Of a DNA stretch of 64,000 nt, positions 62,822 to 64,000 are shown one piece after another (position 1 is the first letter of the stretch; the number at the start of each line of letters is the position of its first letter). Origin of the DNA: an uncultured Candidatus Saccharibacteria bacterium (GTDB lineage: Bacteria > Patescibacteriota > Saccharimonadia > Saccharimonadales > Saccharimonadaceae); NCBI GenBank assembly GCA_946406315.1, contig CAMJKD010000001.1:1-64000 (forward strand), in the 5' to 3' direction. A program made the translations under genes and the position numbers. The notes under the pieces were generated by a model, which ran no database searches, had not been told where the DNA came from, and saw only the letters and a list, made by a program, of their open reading frames with translations.

Positions 62822-63596
62822 AGTAGTAGCATCCGTAAATTACAGAGAAGTTGCCATATTTGGCGAGTAGAAGACGTGGCATGGTAATGTTGTTGGGGAG
62901 TTTTCGCTGGAGAGCTCTGCGTAGAGGAATGCGATAGGTATTCAGCATAAGGCCAAGTGGGCCGCCAAAGATAATGCGGTCGGGCTTGATAGAGTTAGTG
63001 AGAGGGATGAGACCGAGTAGTATACGACGGATAATTTCGTGCCAATCTGCCGGGTCGGTGATTTCGCTGGTGAGTTTTTTGTATTTAGCACTAATGGCGC
63101 TGGCGGCGGCGAGATCCTCCCACTCTGTTTTTTTGCCGTCGTAGATGAACTCGATGTGGCCGGGCTCAAAGTCTAGGTAGCGCTTAACGAGGGCGCCATT
63201 TTCGATTACGCCGCCGCCAATACCAGTAGAAAAGGTGAAATACAGGGAACGACCTTGTGTATTACGAGCTTCGGCGAGGGCGGCGAGATTGGCATCATTT
63301 TCAACATAAACTGGGAGGTTAAATTCTGCTTTGAGCATCTTGGCGATATCGAAGTCGTGCCAAGGGAGATTGCCGAGCCAGATAGCACGGTTGCGCTTGA
63401 TGATGCCGGGCATAGCGACGGAGATGGTCTTAATGTCTGCGAGGACGAAATTGACTTTGATTTGTTGTAAAAGTGATTCGTAGAATTTGGTTTGATTTTC
63501 GTTAGTTAAGAATTTGACGGAATGGAGAAGTTTACCTCTGTTATCAACGAGGGCTATGAGAGTTTTGGTGCCTCCAACATCTATGCATAGATACAT
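62793..63596 (-). CDS. ROK family sugar kinase
   Basis: A 267-residue ROK-type kinase: phosphate-1 motif DVGGTKT (about 5-11), VENDANLAALAEA (about 98-110) with catalytic Asp, STGIGGGVI (about 122-131) and EPGHIEF. The usual ROK zinc-binding CxCGxxGCxE is absent after EPGHIEF, so it is a divergent or zinc-free form. It likely phosphorylates glucose or an amino sugar. Operon with the IrrE-like peptidase. Confidence 0.82.
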   Translation of the reverse strand: MYLCIDVGGTKTLIALVDNRGKLLHSVKFLTNENQTKFYESLLQQIKVNFVLADIKTISVAMPGIIKRNRAIWLGNLPWHDFDIAKMLKAEFNLPVYVENDANLAALAEARNTQGRSLYFTFSTGIGGGVIENGALVKRYLDFEPGHIEFIYDGKKTEWEDLAAASAISAKYKKLTSEITDPADWHEIIRRILLGLIPLTNSIKPDRIIFGGPLGLMLNTYRIPLRRALQRKLPNNITMPRLLLAKYGNFSVIYGCYYYAKLKETHR

Positions 63597-63639
63597 AAGG
63601 TTAGTATAGCATCATCTGACAAAAGTATGATGCTTATGC

Positions 63640-63668
63640 TTGTAAAGAGATGATTACAGTGGTATAGT
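63640..63668 (+). promoter_or_regulatory. Promoter of the last gene
   Basis: TTGTAA and TATAGT 17 bp apart, 25 nt before the ATG. Confidence 0.65.
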
Positions 63669-63692
63669 TAGGGCAATTTAGAGGAGTGAGAG

Positions 63693-64000
63693 ATGGATGT
63701 AAATGTAAAATACAAGCGTTGGGGATGGGGAGCAGTGATTGCTCTTATCGGCGTGATTTTGGTTGCCGGTTTGATCGTAGCCGTATCGATATCTTCGCCG
63801 AAACCAGAGTTGACGGCTTCGACTGATAATGGTCCGAGTGCGAGTAGTGCCACGAATGGCGAAAATGGCAATAATAGTGGTAGTAATAGCGGTAACGGGG
63901 CGTCTGATACAGAGAAACAGTCTGAGGCTGAGAAGAAAGCTGAAGAGGAAGCAAAGCAAAAGTCTGAAGCCGAGAAGAAAGCCAAGGAAGAGGCTGAGAA
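63693..64000 (+). CDS. Membrane-anchored protein with coiled-coil stalk (3' end outside window)
   Basis: ATG 63693 follows GAGGAG. About 102 residues are visible: a cytoplasmic start (MDVNVKYKRWGWG), one membrane helix (AVIALIGVILVAGLIVAVSI, about 14-33), a Ser/Asn/Gly-rich linker (NGNNSGSNSGNG) and then an Ala/Glu/Lys heptad region (SEAEKKAEEEAKQK) that continues past the end. It is probably an extracytoplasmic protein on a stalk; its functional domain is outside the window. Confidence 0.75.
   Translation, partial: MDVNVKYKRWGWGAVIALIGVILVAGLIVAVSISSPKPELTASTDNGPSASSATNGENGNNSGSNSGNGASDTEKQSEAEKKAEEEAKQKSEAEKKAKEEAE

Noticed and set aside
63668-63985. Minus-strand frames of 70-105 codons at the window end
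   Set aside because: Antisense of the low-complexity Glu/Ala/Lys stalk coding sequence, which yields Ser/Phe-rich shadow frames.

Overview
The window comes from a member of Candidatus Saccharibacteria (TM7, Patescibacteria/CPR). The evidence is the 16S rRNA gene at 55735-57241, whose sequence I recognise as TM7-like (including T at the position equivalent to E. coli 912), together with the small streamlined genes, no recognisable transposase or prophage, and a plain housekeeping set. Genes stop on TAA, TAG and TGA, so the standard code applies outside the one cluster described below.

Layout. Bases 1-33240 are mostly surface biology. Three paralogous fusion proteins of about 1,460 (truncated), 1,734 and 1,627 residues (1-4373, 15679-20883, 28051-32934) carry InlB-like repeats, a DUF11-like domain, a double membrane segment, a von Willebrand A domain and 16-20 BspA-type repeats. 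Between them lie a divergent tRNA-Thr / fur-znuACB-type metal-uptake block, a beta-helix surface protein, a glycosyltransferase, and a pilin-signal peptidase-class B sortase cluster (11538-13649) in which every frame is interrupted by TGA and by nothing else. There is also a two-gene FtsK-gamma / GIY-YIG nuclease operon (13907-15403), a tRNA-Ala, a small kinase-like gene and a 1,572-residue SdrD/Cna-B/MucBP adhesin with an NPKTFDN sorting signal. Two decayed BspA tails follow copies 1 and 3.

From 33240 the window becomes housekeeping: rpsF-ssb-rpsR-efp-miaA, rpmB, an M50 protease, a Nudix-RNase H fusion, rnpB, infC-rpmI-rplT, comM, ssrA, a VirD4/TraD-like ATPase, gyrB-gyrA, a VapBC-like toxin-antitoxin pair, 16S rRNA alone (no 23S behind it), a glmM-like gene with a GNAT gene, tRNA-Ile, a KGG stress protein, a Cys-rich beta-helix protein, an IrrE-like metallopeptidase, a ROK kinase and the start of a membrane-anchored protein.

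Non-coding content is unusually rich. A structured RNA of about 1.04 kb with its own sigma70-type promoter and terminator (53893-54947), a second of about 0.4 kb (43475-43925), and a 134-nt RNA closed by its own terminator stem (37901-38034) match no family I can name. A CCA-ending minihelix lies at 60372-60408. Many transcription units put the -10 hexamer 6-9 nt before the start codon and have no Shine-Dalgarno sequence, so first genes look leaderless while downstream genes carry SD sequences. The + strand is G-rich in ordinary + strand genes but C-rich in the BspA genes, the FtsK-gamma/GIY-YIG operon and the 3' half of the adhesin, which marks these as compositionally distinct segments.
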